Source: Incurvaria masculella | Taxonomy: Eukaryota; Arthropoda; Insecta; Lepidoptera; Incurvariidae | Assembly: GCA_946894095.1 (NCBI GenBank) | Contig: OX335652.1 | Location: 19,739,001-19,803,000, forward strand | Direction of reading: 5' to 3' | Length of the DNA stretch: 64,000 bases | Shown here: positions 47,001-57,920 of the stretch, piece by piece | Layout of the letters: every line of letters starts with the position of its first letter | Numbering within the stretch: the stretch's first letter is position 1 | The notes under the pieces: generated by a model | Told to the model about the DNA's origin: nothing | Database searches by the model: none | The model's input: only the letters and a program-made list of their open reading frames with translations | Translations under genes and position numbers: made by a program

Positions 47001-47640
47001 CCACTCAGCAATTCAAGGATGCTGTCTCCCTCATGCGCGCGTGCCTAGCGAACGTCAGGCGATCCAACAGAGCCAATGGGAGAGGACCACGCAGGCAGCC
47101 ATCTTGTTGTTCGCCCGTCACGGCGCGAGGGCATCTCGTCGCCACAGAGACCACCGACCGCCGCGAGTGACGCCAGTCGCGTCCCGGGATCTCGCCGTCG
47201 CCGTTTCGGGCTGGCTCGGTGGAGCGCAGCAGCGCCTTCCGTCTCTTCGGCGCCCACCCTGTGCTCCTTGGAGTGGGCTCCGCCAACGACTCGCCCTGTG
47301 GTGCGGTGCGTCCACCGCGGGAGATACCGAGCCGCGCGCTGCGCGGGGGCAGGCGCCATTCGCCGCCCGACCACGTGCTCCAGGCGCTCCATCAGCCCTG
47401 AGTCCGAGTGGGCTCCTCCAACGACTCGCCCTGTGGTGTGGTGCGTCGGGAGTTGAGAGGACCCAGCCGCACGAACTTCGCCGCGCGGAGGCAGGCGTTA
47501 TTCGCCGCCCAACCACGTGCTCCAGACATCATCACCAATGGGTTCCGTACCGAATCTTGTTTTTTTTTGCCGGCATTAGAGTCAGTGCGCGTAACACTTC
47601 TCAGTGTTGTCGTTCGTATTAGGGGACCCAATTACGAACC
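47001..47640. other. GC-rich island with a 135-bp tandem duplication
   Basis: About 47030-47530 is CpG-rich in an AT-rich region. GAGTGGGCTCC-CCAACGACTCGCCCTGTGGTG recurs at 47271 and 47406, with GCAGGCG-ATTCGCCGCCC and ACCACGTGCTCCAG in both units. All six frames are long and open simultaneously, as expected from composition, so no protein is called. TCTCAGTGTTGTCG near 47600 resembles an arthropod initiator. It might be an LTR, a promoter/CpG-rich exon or a repeat. Confidence 0.55.
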
Positions 47641-47829
47641 TACTCTATTCCTTTACCTACTTGTATATTTTTGTGTTTATGCTCATCCTAGAACATTGGT
47701 TGTTGTTTCTGTCTGTATATAATGTGGTTGTACACATTGAAACTTAATCGACAATGTTTAGGTAATTGAAAGGTGGCCAATAGTATATATATAATTTGCC
47801 GATAGCCCGTATAATCCTTAGCTTTTTAT

Positions 47830-48660
47830 AAACATACTATCTGCGGTACCCGGCTCCGCTCGGGTTAGTGTCAGCTAAATTATTTCATGGATAAAAAGTA
47901 GCCCACATGGCTGGTCCAAAATAGGGTCAAACTGGTCCAATGCAGTGTATCCATCTACCAAATTTAATCAAGATCGTTTGTGCCGAAATAGCGTGATTTA
48001 ATGAGAAACATCCAATAATTTCCGTTTAGAGCTTCGTTGACATTTGGTAGCTATTTTTAAAAAAAAGCATTTGCCGCCAGAACCTTTCTGCATTTGCACT
48101 GCTACATTGCTTACCTAGTAAGTAAGTAACGTATATTGTAGGTAAGTTTTGCGTGGTCTCCCAGAGATGCTATATGTTGATAAAATACGCATATAAATCG
48201 GGTAAGTGGTTCGCAAGTTATAAGAATTTAACACTCACTACTCACCCCTCTAGCAATGAAGCGTTATATTATGTAGCCTATACGTTTTGAGTAGAATCAG
48301 CCCAGACGTAGATACAATCCGCATCTAAATCGGGTAATTGGTTCTCAAGTAATTAGTATTTTATTCCATTGGTCGTACCTCTGGTGATGCCAATTAGTCC
48401 TAAAGTTGCGGGAAATACCAAGCCGCACTTCGGTACTCTTAGTAAAAGTAAGCGCATCTGTAAGAGCCTTGCAGAGCATTGCAGTTTGTATGACAGCCAC
48501 ACCTTAGCGTAAGCGGAACTGAATTCTAATTAGCTTATCCTAATTCCCGGGTAGTTAAATGTACGTATACTAAGATTCATCTAATTCGGATAATCGGTTT
48601 AAGAGTTATGAAGGAACGTCATACATACATACATCCAGAACTGATGTCTAAAAATCGTCA
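47830..48660. repeat. Possible dispersed repeat with GGCTCCGCTCGGG motif
   Basis: CCCGGCTCCGCTCGGGTTAG at 47851 resembles 38508 and 56313. The stretch ends near TCATACATACATACATCC. Two internal AAATCGGGTAA(G/T)TGGTTC-like segments (48195, 48330) suggest degenerate internal repetition. Confidence 0.4.
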
Positions 48661-49416
48661 ATTTAATTTTAGTATCATACAAAAAGTCTATAGACGAAGT
48701 ATCTTAGAAAACAAAGCAACTTACTCCATTAACACCCCTTACAGATTTATTATGATGGATAACGTATTATTTTTGCGTTTGACGTAGAGATTAAACAATA
48801 AAAATGTTTCCTTTCGGAATTTAATTCAGGTATTTCTTCAAACATTTAATAAATACAGTCTGGATTCTATTCTCAGAGCGCTTCAAAATACCCATACATT
48901 TCGCACTGAGTTTTCAGCCAATTATAAATCGTCGTTGCACGGAAATTCAGCATCGTTGGCTCGAAAATATGGCTGACGGCGTCTGTCATTATTTTTACGG
49001 CTCAGTGTCGTCGTTTCTCCCCTCACCCTTTTCAGGGAACCGTAAAGGCTTCTGTCAACTAACTTACTGCTGAAATCGTTCAAGATATAAGCTTTTTCTC
49101 GACATTTTTTACCGTCTGCTTCAACTTACTTCTTGGACCAAGAGGTACTAGCCTCAGTATTTTCAATAAATGTGCGCCTTTAAAACTAGTTTTTTTTATA
49201 AAAAACAAGCATTTATTTCAAGAGCGTTTAATAGTAAGAGAATAAATTTATATTAAATTGAACCCATCAATTATAACATTATACTTTATCAAAATAGATG
49301 TAAAAGCTTGTAAAATTTGACTTAAACGCCTTCATATGGGGTATTAATTTATTTGATAACATTAACAAATGAAAATTTTAAAAACATGAAAAAGAAAAAA
49401 AACGAATACACAAGGG
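48661..49416. other. Unassigned AT-rich DNA
   Basis: No feature recognised. Confidence 0.35.
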
Positions 49417-49788
49417 TTAAGAACCAAGATAAAATACTTCGTCCAGCGCTGACACGTATGGCAGTGTTCCCATCACGCTTGCTGCATTGCCCCTCTGGAT
49501 AGCAATGCTCAGTCTTTGTGTTAAATAACTTGCTGACATTTTGTCTCCTGTTAATTCAATAATTTTCTTTCCGACTTCATAAATAAAGGATTTGGCGCTC
49601 TCACACCACGGGCCGAAGGTCTCAACAGCGAAAGGAACAAATAAATAATTTTGATCGGTTATTGCCTGGTATTTTTTTATTTTTAAACTTGCTGCTGACT
49701 CGGCAGCCGAACCTACTTTTGATGCTGAGTGCGTGACGTGTGAGGGGGCCAATGTGTCCACACATGTGGCATCCTTCATTACATACAT
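49417..49788 (-). pseudogene. C-terminal retroelement ORF fragment (VETFGPW / QRGNAA type)
   Basis: The 123-codon frame contains VPFAVETFGPWCESAKSFIY, GKKIIELTGD and LTQRLSIAIQRGNAASVMGT. I recognise this combination as the recurrent C-terminal part of reverse-transcriptase-encoding mobile elements in animal genomes, but cannot name the clade. The frame is unbroken through the conserved part and ends with a stop at 49417. Upstream reverse transcriptase sequence is not visible, so this is a 5'-truncated insertion or remnant. Confidence 0.6.
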
Positions 49789-50039
49789 TCATACAAACAT
49801 ACAAACATGGCAAGTTAAATATAAGCTTGTGAAAAAGATAGAAATGGGGAAAACACGTGTTTTTCGAAACAAAAGATCAATAGGCGTTACGGCTTGCGTG
49901 TCGAATCGAATCGAACCAAATCAAAACATTCTCGTACCTATGATTGCTATGAAACTGCGTCCATTTTCGATGTTGGTGAGGCGTAGTTTCATAGTAAACA
50001 TATAATAGGTAAAATAACAGACAAAAAAGATTCCGGGTT

Positions 50040-50310
50040 TGACTCTCAACCTAGCTCAAAGGTCATGGAAGTTGCTCTGTGGAACTTGCATCCCTTATTC
50101 TGCTAATTTATCCTATATCTGGAGCACCCGCTTCCACAGAGAATCAGAGCAGTCCTTCGTGGTTGGCATTGGCTTTGAGAATGAATCGTTTCTCAAACTC
50201 ATTTCTCTGCCGAACCGCCAGAATATGGAACTCTTTGCCGGCGGGTCTCTTTTCTCAAACCTCTAAATTGAGAGTTTTCAAACGTAATATGAACAAGCTC
50301 GATAACTCGA
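50040..50310 (+). pseudogene. LINE ORF2 C-terminal remnant
   Basis: A plus-strand frame carries RFSNSFLCRTARIWNSLPAG and SKLRVFKRNMNKL. This matches the FFVRTARLWNELP...LQAFKNNVKR tail of Jockey-type LINE ORF2 proteins. No palm domain is attached, so only the last roughly 90 codons remain. Downstream frames to 50640 are unassigned. Confidence 0.7.
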
Positions 50311-50705
50311 AAGAGGTATGCTGCGCTCTATCATCTCTTCCTATGCCTCCGGGAAAACAGCGTGAAGGTATTTATTTTTATTTATCGAGAGCTCTGCGAT
50401 AGTCCGTATATTCGCTGGTTTAGTGCCTCGCTGAGGGTGATTTCGGGAGCTAATTTGGATTGGGCACAGCCACCCGTGCCGGTATTTACTAAAAAAATAA
50501 GTTCTGGCATGCCACCTAGTTTTATCGAGAACGCAGTATCATACATTAAAACAGCACGTAATGACGCGAACGGCGAAGCGCTCAAAGCTTTCAGAAGCCG
50601 GTCGCGTAAGCGTGTCATATTAGTTGGTTATTTCAGGAAATAAAAACAAGCGAGCCGCCCTTTTAAAAGCGTTTCCCGCCCTTCAGGATTTCGGAGTGAC
50701 AGCGC

Positions 50706-50750
50706 GGGGGAGGCGGAGGCGCGGGGCGGGGGCAGCGGGGTGGGGCGCGA
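50706..50750 (+). other. G-quadruplex-prone G-rich tract
   Basis: Runs of G at 50706-50710, 50723-50726, 50728-50732, 50737-50740 and 50742-50745 with loops of 1-4 bases in the last four. GC-rich flanks stand out from the region. Confidence 0.7.
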
Positions 50751-50917
50751 GGTATGATGGATCACCTACTGTTGTCGTTTGACGTGGCTCTTCACAGCTC
50801 ACGTTATATTGTGTACACGGCTATACTTTGCTGACATTGAGATTTCCTCCGACTTGGTGTGTCACTTGTTTTATTATTGTTTGTTAAAAATCAAAGCGAA
50901 ATTTTAACTTATTTTTT

Positions 50918-51000
50918 GTGACATATATGTATTAATCGACCGTGAAGCAAGGACACATTAATTAAAGAAAGATCCCTGCAAAAAGAACTCCTTTACGAAT
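50918..51000 (-). repeat. ATACATACA-family repeat fragment
   Basis: TATATGTATTAATCGACCGTG, AAGCAAGGACACATTAATT and GCAAAAAGAACT match the family in reverse orientation. Confidence 0.65.
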
Positions 51001-51039
51001 TTTTTTAACCCTATGGATTTTTTTTTATCTTAAGCGCGG

Positions 51040-51762
51040 CATATGTAGCCAGCTGAAATTTTCACAGAGTGTGTATTTATTTTGCTGCTATAACAACAAA
51101 TAGGTAAAAAGTAAAAATAATAAAAATTAAAGGGGGCCCCGATACAAAAAACGTGATTTTTTGTGTTAAGGTGGCCCAACCCGGCGGCCTCAACTCATTT
51201 GCGGGCACGGTACAAAACCGTGCTGTTGCGCGCTGGGACCTTCTCTGTTTCTAAGAATAAGACAGGCTCCGTGATGAGGAAGATGCAACCTGTCCACAAA
51301 AAAGACAATGTGCATAGTGTATGATTTGGTAAGATTTACGAAAATTTTAATTTCAAAACGACTTACAGCTAAAAGTAAACCACGACCGCTGTAGTCAAAA
51401 ATCTAACAAAAACCAAATAGATTCTAAATCTTGTATAAATAAGCTATGTCTGATGACTAATCTTTTTAAGATCTTCTTACTTTATCATTGCGTAATCCAC
51501 CTCCAAAGTTATTGTTTAAAACGCGCGAAAAATCCGAACTTTCGGACGTTATAACTTGGAAACCAAACACAATTTTACAATGCCAATGGTCATCAGACAT
51601 CTAGTTGAATCAAATAAAGCTATTTTGAGCAAAATTTTGGATCTCTGACAAGAAATATAGGCGTGATCTTCTTTCCCCTTTTGTATGGGGAGATGAGCGG
51701 GTTGGGCCACCTTAAATCTTGGATCCCTTCGTGTGCGAGTCGGACACGCACTTGGCCGGGTT
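51040..51762 (-). repeat. CGGA-type repeat interrupted by a MITE
   Basis: AGCTGAAATTTTCACAGAGTG to GTGATTTTTTGTGTTAA, then the MITE, then TTAAATCTTGGATCCCTTCG to CGCACTTGGCCGGG. The CGGA tract end is lost. Removing the insert and one TTAA restores the usual GTGTTAAATCTT. Confidence 0.88.
51166..51715 (+). mobile_element. Complete TTAA-flanked MITE, GGTGGCCC family
   Basis: 14-bp perfect terminal inverted repeats (GGTGGCCCAACCCG / CGGGTTGGGCCACC) flanked by TTAA at 51166-51169 and 51712-51715. Its insertion into a known repeat makes the target duplication directly visible. 550 bp including both TTAAs, no transposase. Confidence 0.93.
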
Positions 51763-51791
51763 TTTTTTGTATATAATTTTTTTTTTTTTTT

Positions 51792-51915
51792 TAATGTGAC
51801 TGGACATGGATGGCTAATACCACAAGTTCTGTCATGGTATTAGCCCAACACACCACATGGGAACTAGGTGCCATGCCAGGACCTTCCTTATATTGCACGG
51901 CTACATTGAACTATT
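51792..51915 (-). mobile_element. SINE 3' fragment
   Basis: ATGTGACTGGACATGGATGG to GCACGGCTACATTGAACT, starting at a 14-T run. Lacks the head. Confidence 0.78.
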
Positions 51916-51957
51916 ATTATTTGTAACGTACTATGAATTTAGATAGGTGTACATATA

Positions 51958-52180
51958 CTAGGTGGTAGGGACTAAGCCCGGCCGGTCAGGTACGATCGGA
52001 TTTGATGAAAAGATGGTAAAAATTGTCCGTGTTTTACAGTCAGTTCAATATAGCCGTACTCATAAAGGGAAGGTCCTGGCATGGACCCTAATTCCTTCGG
52101 GAATGTGTTGTGTTGAGCTAATATCATAACGGTAAATGTGTGCGTATTAGCCATCCATGTCAGGTTGCATAAAAAATACA
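51958..52180 (+). mobile_element. SINE 3' fragment, opposite orientation
   Basis: CTAGGTGGTAGGGACTAAGC to CATCCATGTCAGGTTGCATAAAAAA. With 51792-51915 it forms a tail-outward inverted pair. Confidence 0.78.
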
Positions 52181-52857
52181 CTATTCTTTTTAAATTCGCC
52201 TGATTAATATTTATTATAGTCCTGTGCCTCATTCGACGTATAGCGTTGTACTTCCCTTGTAGATAATACAGATGCTTCAATATAATGCTTACAGAATGCC
52301 CTGAAGAATGTTCACTTTTGTCGTAATCGATGGAGCGACTCAAAAATGCGTTTCCCTTGGCGATTCCATTAAAATTGGTTGCATGCCATGAAACCAATTA
52401 GTTATACGCGTATGTCGTTAACATAACTCTGGTTATTTTTGGAATAACACATATTGATGACTTTGTCTTTGGTGAAGCCGCAAGCCACGCCCCTCAATAT
52501 GTCTTCATTGTATTAGCTATCGGTTATTTCGAGGTTGCTTCGAAATGCTATGATAAATACATTATTCGATTGAGAATTAAAATCAAAAGTTGTGTGAAGT
52601 AGTACTATTGACTGCTATTGTTATTATATGTTGTCTCAAATGCTGTGTATTTTTTTGGTTTGTTATTCGAAGTCGAACAATTGATGAGTAATGGTTAGAT
52701 TTCGTTAAAAAAATTTTTTTTGCTCTAGTTATTTTTAGATTTCCTTGTCACTTCGGTGTCTGTCTGTTTGTATTCAAAGATCTTTTCTCAGGAACTCGTC
52801 GAGATATCACGTTGACATTTGTATCATATTTTTTGGTTTATAGACCCTTAAAGCTCT
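52181..52857. other. Unassigned AT-rich DNA
   Basis: No feature recognised. Confidence 0.35.
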
Positions 52858-53032
52858 TAGCCCCGGTTGAACGAAGAGACGGCCGAGTTGATCAATGTTC
52901 AAACACGTCACTTTTAGTGATCCGCATAGAGTTCCTTCCATGCTGTCCACACAAAGTGACGTGTTTGATCATACTTTGACGTTGATTTAGATTTTTTGTC
53001 CTTTCGTGCACTCGGCCCTTAGGGTAAAGTTC
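52858..53032. mobile_element. Small MITE-like inverted repeat
   Basis: CAAACACGTCACTTT mirrors AAAGTGACGTGTTTG around a short loop. Outer ends GCCCCGGTTGAACGAAG and CTTTCGTGCACTCGGCCC are partly complementary. The termini are diverged, so the target site is unclear. Confidence 0.5.
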
Positions 53033-53714
53033 TAATTAATAAAAAAAAATGCGGCCATGTATGCTGGATATTTTGACACTCGCAAAACACGTACAAACCT
53101 ATAGGGTACTTTTCCTTGCCTAGAATCATGAAATTTTGCAAAAAGAAAGCCTTAACCCAAAAATTAAAGAAATACGAAAATCGTTATATCACATGTAGCT
53201 ATATACATTTGTATGGAAACGTCGGTGCGCAAGTCAGATTTGCATATGCCTGGTCTTTTCAAACCGAAGTTCCACAGCTATGTCAGGACGAGACGTGTCT
53301 TAATAAGTCACCACAGCAGAGTTAAACTCTGCGGGACGACCACCAAGATATTGCAGCGAGTATGATGCAGGCACGGAGCTTTGTGGACGCAAGCGTATCC
53401 TGTAGCGCAAAAAAACCTCGCGTGGGGAGCAATGCGGGAACTTTACAAGCGTTTCCCTTTGACCCGAGCCGCGTCGCCGCCGACACAAGCTTCGCGCTGC
53501 ACACAAGAACAAAGGAATGTTAATTGCACTTAATTAAATGGTAATACCTTTTTTTGTTAACTGCACGTGCTCACCAGGGTGTAAAGGTATATTGTGTCGT
53601 TGCTGCGAACTGTATCATTTGATATTACCTTGGATCACACTAATTTTGAGAATTGTAACGACGGTGTGTCGAAATGTCGAAATGCAAATTTGTGTTTTTT
53701 TAATGATGTTTTTA
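53033..53714. other. Unassigned DNA, GC-richer at 53330-53510
   Basis: Short overlapping open frames on both strands without motifs. Confidence 0.3.
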
Positions 53715-53870
53715 TTATTCCTTGTTATAACGAAGATAGAAATACACACTCTGTGAACATTTCTGCTGTCTGCCTGTTGCGGTTCATGACATACAACCCG
53801 CTGACAGACGGACGAAAGGACAGCGGAGGCTTAATAATATGATTCCGTTGTGCACGGAACCATAAAAAAA
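53715..53870 (+). repeat. CGGA-type repeat, 3' part only
   Basis: GTTATAACGAAGATAGAAAT, CACACTCTGTGAACATTTC, GACAGACGGACG and GGAACCATAAAAAAA. Head and AT-rich body missing. Confidence 0.8.
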
Positions 53871-54242
53871 TAAATCGCGTGACAGTATACAGTCATATAT
53901 CGTTCATAATCATACGAGTATTCACCAATCTTAATCAAACCAGTTCAAAAACGTTTGCCCCCGATATGATCCCAACAAATATCGGGTGTGATTTAGAGGT
54001 GTCGTTGATTTACGCGTGGCGCAGCAACCCTGTTATTTGCGCCTGCGCTCTGCGTAATCACTGTAATTTTATAGTGCGCGTATGAACCGATTCCGTTCTA
54101 GATAAGATGCAAGGGTGATATGCCTCACGAAATATTTTTTTGATTGCGTAATTTTGTGGTGATCATTTTTTATCTGATGAGAATGTTGATTTGGGGACAC
54201 AAATGTTATCGTTTTTTATTTAAAAATAAAAACACTGCGATT

Positions 54243-54508
54243 AAAAACTGGCCAAGTGCGAGTCGGACTCGCACAAGGTTCCGTACCATCGTACAAGATT
54301 TAACACAAAAAAATCACGTTGATTTTTTTTTACATGTTTTTTATTATAGCGGCAAAATAAATACACACTCTGAAACACACAACTGAAAATTTCAGCTACC
54401 TACCTGTTACGGTTCATGAGATACAGCCCTGTGACAGACGGACGGACGAACGGACGGACAGCGGAGGCTTAGTAATAGGGCTCCGTTTTTACCCTTTGGG
54501 TACGGACA
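54243..54508 (+). repeat. CGGA-type dispersed repeat
   Basis: Intact GTGCGAGTCGGACTCGCAC head with a small deletion before GGTTCCGTACC. Ends GGGTACGGACATC, so the last 10 bp are eroded. Confidence 0.9.
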
Positions 54509-55099
54509 TCACAAAGCACAGAAGATAAAAGAAGGGAGAAGTGGCATACAGTCCAAATATGGCCACCGCACGCTTATATACTTCCGAAATGCGTTAGCCA
54601 ATACAGTTACCACTCATATCTCCTTCCCTTTTGGTCTGAGGTAAAAGGTAATGAAATATGAATCAATTAATGATAAAATATCTATGGAAATCGTGAGAGA
54701 TAGTATGTAAAACTCTGTCATGTTTAGCCATGTCATAAAGAGAACATTTTGGGGAGGTTAAGTATACAGTAGCACTTGTAGTTCATAGTTCATTTATTTG
54801 ATTAAATCTCAGATCATGGACGTTGGTAGAAGAAGCGAATGAAGTGCGCTATGTAATGTCGTACCTCGTCACCATAGCACGAAGACGTGTGTTGTTATGT
54901 ATCCTTATTCGATTTGGGTTTAGAATATGCTATATTTTGTGAATGTTTTTAGTGTGTGAAATTATTTTAATTAATACAAACGTTTTAAAAAACAAAAATT
55001 GACATATCATATCAGAAAGATCCTCACATCATATGTGAGATTTTGGGCTAGTTATTATTAAAATTAAACTGGATAGGGCTATATACGACACACGCCGAC
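54509..55099. other. Unassigned AT-rich DNA
   Basis: No feature recognised. Confidence 0.35.
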
Positions 55100-55400
55100 A
55101 TGATTTTGGCTAATCACAGCCATGCTAGGACCAACCCTTTATGAGCACAGCTACATTTAACTGGATGGAAAACACAGACTTCATCCAATGCGATGCTTCC
55201 AACCCGGGCGGGCTTAAACCCGACTACCTTTTAGGGGAAGAGGACCTACAGTTTTACATGGATTCCGAACATGAAACAGCTTGCAATCGTGACAAAATAA
55301 ACTGATCCAACTCCGAAAGTGAAAGAAAGTGGTGCATAATAGAAGGGAGAATTGAACCCATACCCTCCGGCATAGAAGGCGAGGTATACCACCCATGTCA
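55100..55400 (-). mobile_element. SINE, tail truncated
   Basis: CAGCCATGCTAGGACCAACC, GAGCACAGCTACATTTAACTGG, CCAACCCGGGCGGGCTTAAAC, CATGGATTCCGAAC and AATTGAACCCATACCC (B-box region). The tail before CAGCCATGC is missing and the head is diverged. Confidence 0.75.
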
Positions 55401-55785
55401 GGACGTCAAAAATAATCATCAGGGTCAATTCGTAATTGGCGGAGTGATCGCGTAACAAACACACACATAACACATACAGTCCAATTGAGAAATTCCTTTC
55501 TTTAAGTCGGTTAAGAAATGGTACCTTCTCATTTCCTTAGAATCTTACCGACTTTTGGCACAGTTGACATTCAAAGAATCCGAGCCGTCCGTAAATTCAG
55601 CCGAGATTTTATTTCATTACATCCCTCTATCGCGTCGTTAAGTGCCCAGTTAAAGTGTGGAGGATCGCGCCTCCGACACTGTGCTGACTGGGCCCGCCAG
55701 CTTCATGGATAGTGTAGGGCGAATGGCGGTATGAGTCAGCGGAGTGTTCCGAAAAGCGCTATAAAGATGACATGCTTCCTTTTTA

Positions 55786-56130
55786 GTGCGTAATTGAAAT
55801 GATAAAAAGATGTTTTTTCCAAGGAATGTGATATGTATGTATGTATTATCGACCGTGCAGCGAGCACACATTAATGAAATCAAGAGCCCAGTAAAAAGAA
55901 CTACTTTATGAATATACTGCAAGGCTGCACCCGAACCAGCTAAACATACCATTCGTGGGTATTGCGTCTACTAATTTCGCCACCCATAATTTGGAATTCT
56001 TCAATACTCCCTCCTCCCGTAATCAATGCCTCCTACTAACACAGTGCTTAAGATTATACCTACATACATATATTTAACGCTTCATTTGCGTTGCGGACAT
56101 TGACTGCAAAGAGTGAAAATTCAAACATAT
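55786..56130 (-). repeat. ATACATACA-family repeat, longer copy
   Basis: Reverse-complement partner of 15640-15970: CCAAGGAATGTGATATGTAT, AATATACTGCAAGGCTG, AACCAGC-AAACATACCATTC, CGTAATCAATGCCTCCTACT and GCGTTGCGGACATTG. Confidence 0.75.
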
Positions 56131-56295
56131 CGCCGTCGTCACTAAAATTGTTTTTTTTTTCTCTCTTTAGACTTCATCTCTTTTGAATTCACTCAGAAAT
56201 GTTGGACAATGCGAATGTGATTCGCCACTACCAATGTTGTTTTAGTTTTAAATCATTGAGGTAAATGTGTTCTCATTTAAAATCACGTTTTTACA

Positions 56296-56420
56296 TTATA
56301 CTAGCTGAGTTTCCCGGCTCCGCTCGGACCGATTTCGTATCGGAGATTCATCCGAGCACAGCCCGGTAAATGTGGTTTCACCTTCGCGGGCTTGTTATTC
56401 AAACGGTCAGTTCGAGATCA
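56296..56420. repeat. Short dispersed repeat with CTAGCTGAGTTTCCCGGCTC
   Basis: Resembles the GGCTCCGCTCGG motifs at 38508 and 47855; family unknown. Confidence 0.4.
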
Positions 56421-57292
56421 CGACGATAGCGCCACCTGTAGCTAAGAACCGTCCTCGGGTGAACGTCCACAACTTAATTAATTGGAATATAATTGGTGTG
56501 ATTACATTAATTTGTTTAATGCAATGCGTTCCTTTACTATTGCATTTGATTAAAATAGAACATTCTTGGAACTGAGCCAATCTTTTTAAAATTGGAGGAC
56601 CTCTTAAAACTGAGATAAGTATCTTATAAAAATATAAATTATTTTCTTTATATTCTTAATATTCATATTTTATATTATAAAAATGCTGATTATATGTACA
56701 CTTTGTATTACCCAGCTTAAACCGGTAGCTTCGATGTTCATACCTTGGGGAGCAAATGAGATTCCACATAACATTTTATCCGCCAAAGAAAATACAACGC
56801 GCCGGAAACAGGCAGAAGCATGATTTCTCACCACTTAACAGCAATTATAGAGCTTAAACGCAATCGGATTCGCTTTAATTTTCGCAAATGCTCTGCCAAA
56901 GTTATTCCCACGGAATGGGCACGACGAGAATTTCAAACTCCCGCAAATAGTTTAATTGGAGTACCTGTCCCTGCTCTAATACACGCAACCTCAGTCGCTA
57001 TTACGGCGTAGTAAGCAGGATATATCGACGCTTGTTGAGTTGACGTGGTTGACGAGTCGACAAGTTTCTGAGTTACCACGAGGTGATATAATACTAATAG
57101 TACTAATTAATAGTCAATCAACCTGTTATATAAAAATGTGTTAATACATATTATTACATATTTATTCACGTAACTCATTTGGTCCCTTTTACTTGGCCAT
57201 GCAAAGATCTGTTCTGTTGCAGTGTCAGGAGTGGGTGATTTATATGATCATTTCACACTTTACACTTCTGATGTCGTATTGTTTTTTTAAAA
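56421..57292. other. Unassigned AT-rich DNA
   Basis: No feature recognised. Confidence 0.35.
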
Positions 57293-57652
57293 GGATGGCT
57301 TGTACTACTCCACCGTCCATTATATTAGAATAACATACTGCATTACCATATTATTAAGTGCTAAACCAGGACCTTCCTTTTGTGAACACGGCATTTTTTT
57401 ACTAAAAGTAAGGTCAAACAATTTTTAATTACCACTTCGACCATGTTTACCTCCAACTGTCTCAACCCTAACAAGCTTAACCCTACCACCTAGCAGGAGA
57501 ATGGGACCTTTAGTTTCACGTTGATTCCGAGACATCAAACAGCTCGTAATCGTGATGAAACACATTGATTACATTCAGAAAAATAAAGAAAGTTGTGCAC
57601 GAACGGCCATTGGCATCTGGCATGATAAGCAAGTCTCTGTGCTCTCAAGCTA
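57293..57652 (-). mobile_element. Decayed SINE
   Basis: GGATGGCTTGTACTACTCC, AACCAGGACCTTCCTTTTG, CCTACCACCTAGCAGGAGA, ATTCCGAGACATCAAACAGC and GTGCACGAACGGCC. The head region is cut by the palindromic insertion that follows. Confidence 0.65.
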
Positions 57653-57665
57653 CCATCTACTTGTT

Positions 57666-57919
57666 AATATTTTAAAACTTAAGCGGGACATAACTACAAT
57701 ATTTAGTTCAACAGCTTACCGCGCGTGTGAGGAGCAGGACGTGCTGCTCGACGTTTCGGAGCCTCACATGGGCTCCATCTTCAGGAGAACGTGCCTGTCG
57801 CGATGGAGGTAGGCACGTTACTGGCTACCCGCCGCTTTGCTTCACTTCTCAGCTCTCCGAAACGTCGAGCAGCACGTCCTGCTCCTCACACGCGCGGTAA
57901 GCCGTTAAACTAAATATTG
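57666..57919. mobile_element. 254-bp insertion with 13-bp target duplication
   Basis: TACCATCTACTTG at 57653-57665 repeats at 57920-57932. The inserted DNA is almost entirely a GC-rich palindrome. Long, variable duplications are expected of retroelement insertion; the ribozyme-like core suggests a Penelope-like terminal repeat. Confidence 0.65.
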
Positions 57920-57920
57920 T
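57696..57920. repeat. 225-bp palindrome with 66-bp arms
   Basis: 57696-57761 and 57855-57920 are complementary with about two mismatches (ACAATATTTAGTT ... CGACGTTTCGGAG against CTCCGAAACGTCG ... AACTAAATATTGT). Loop 57762-57854. Confidence 0.92.
57731..57784 (-). ncRNA. Hammerhead-ribozyme-like motif, stem I not preserved
   Basis: On the minus strand: CUGAAGA (57784-57778), a GGAGCC/GGCUCC stem II (57776-57771 with 57763-57758; 7-base loop), GAAA (57757-57754), an ACGU/ACGU stem III with 8-base loop (57754-57751, 57742-57739), and C at 57738 at the expected cleavage position. Consensus cores have CUGANGA and GAAA. No complementary stem I is visible and one extra base precedes stem II, so activity is doubtful. 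Penelope-like elements are known carriers of such ribozymes. Confidence 0.5.

Noticed and set aside
47041..47622. 193-codon open frame in the GC-rich island
   Set aside because: All frames on both strands are open at once because stop codons are rare in GC-rich DNA; no motif distinguishes one frame.
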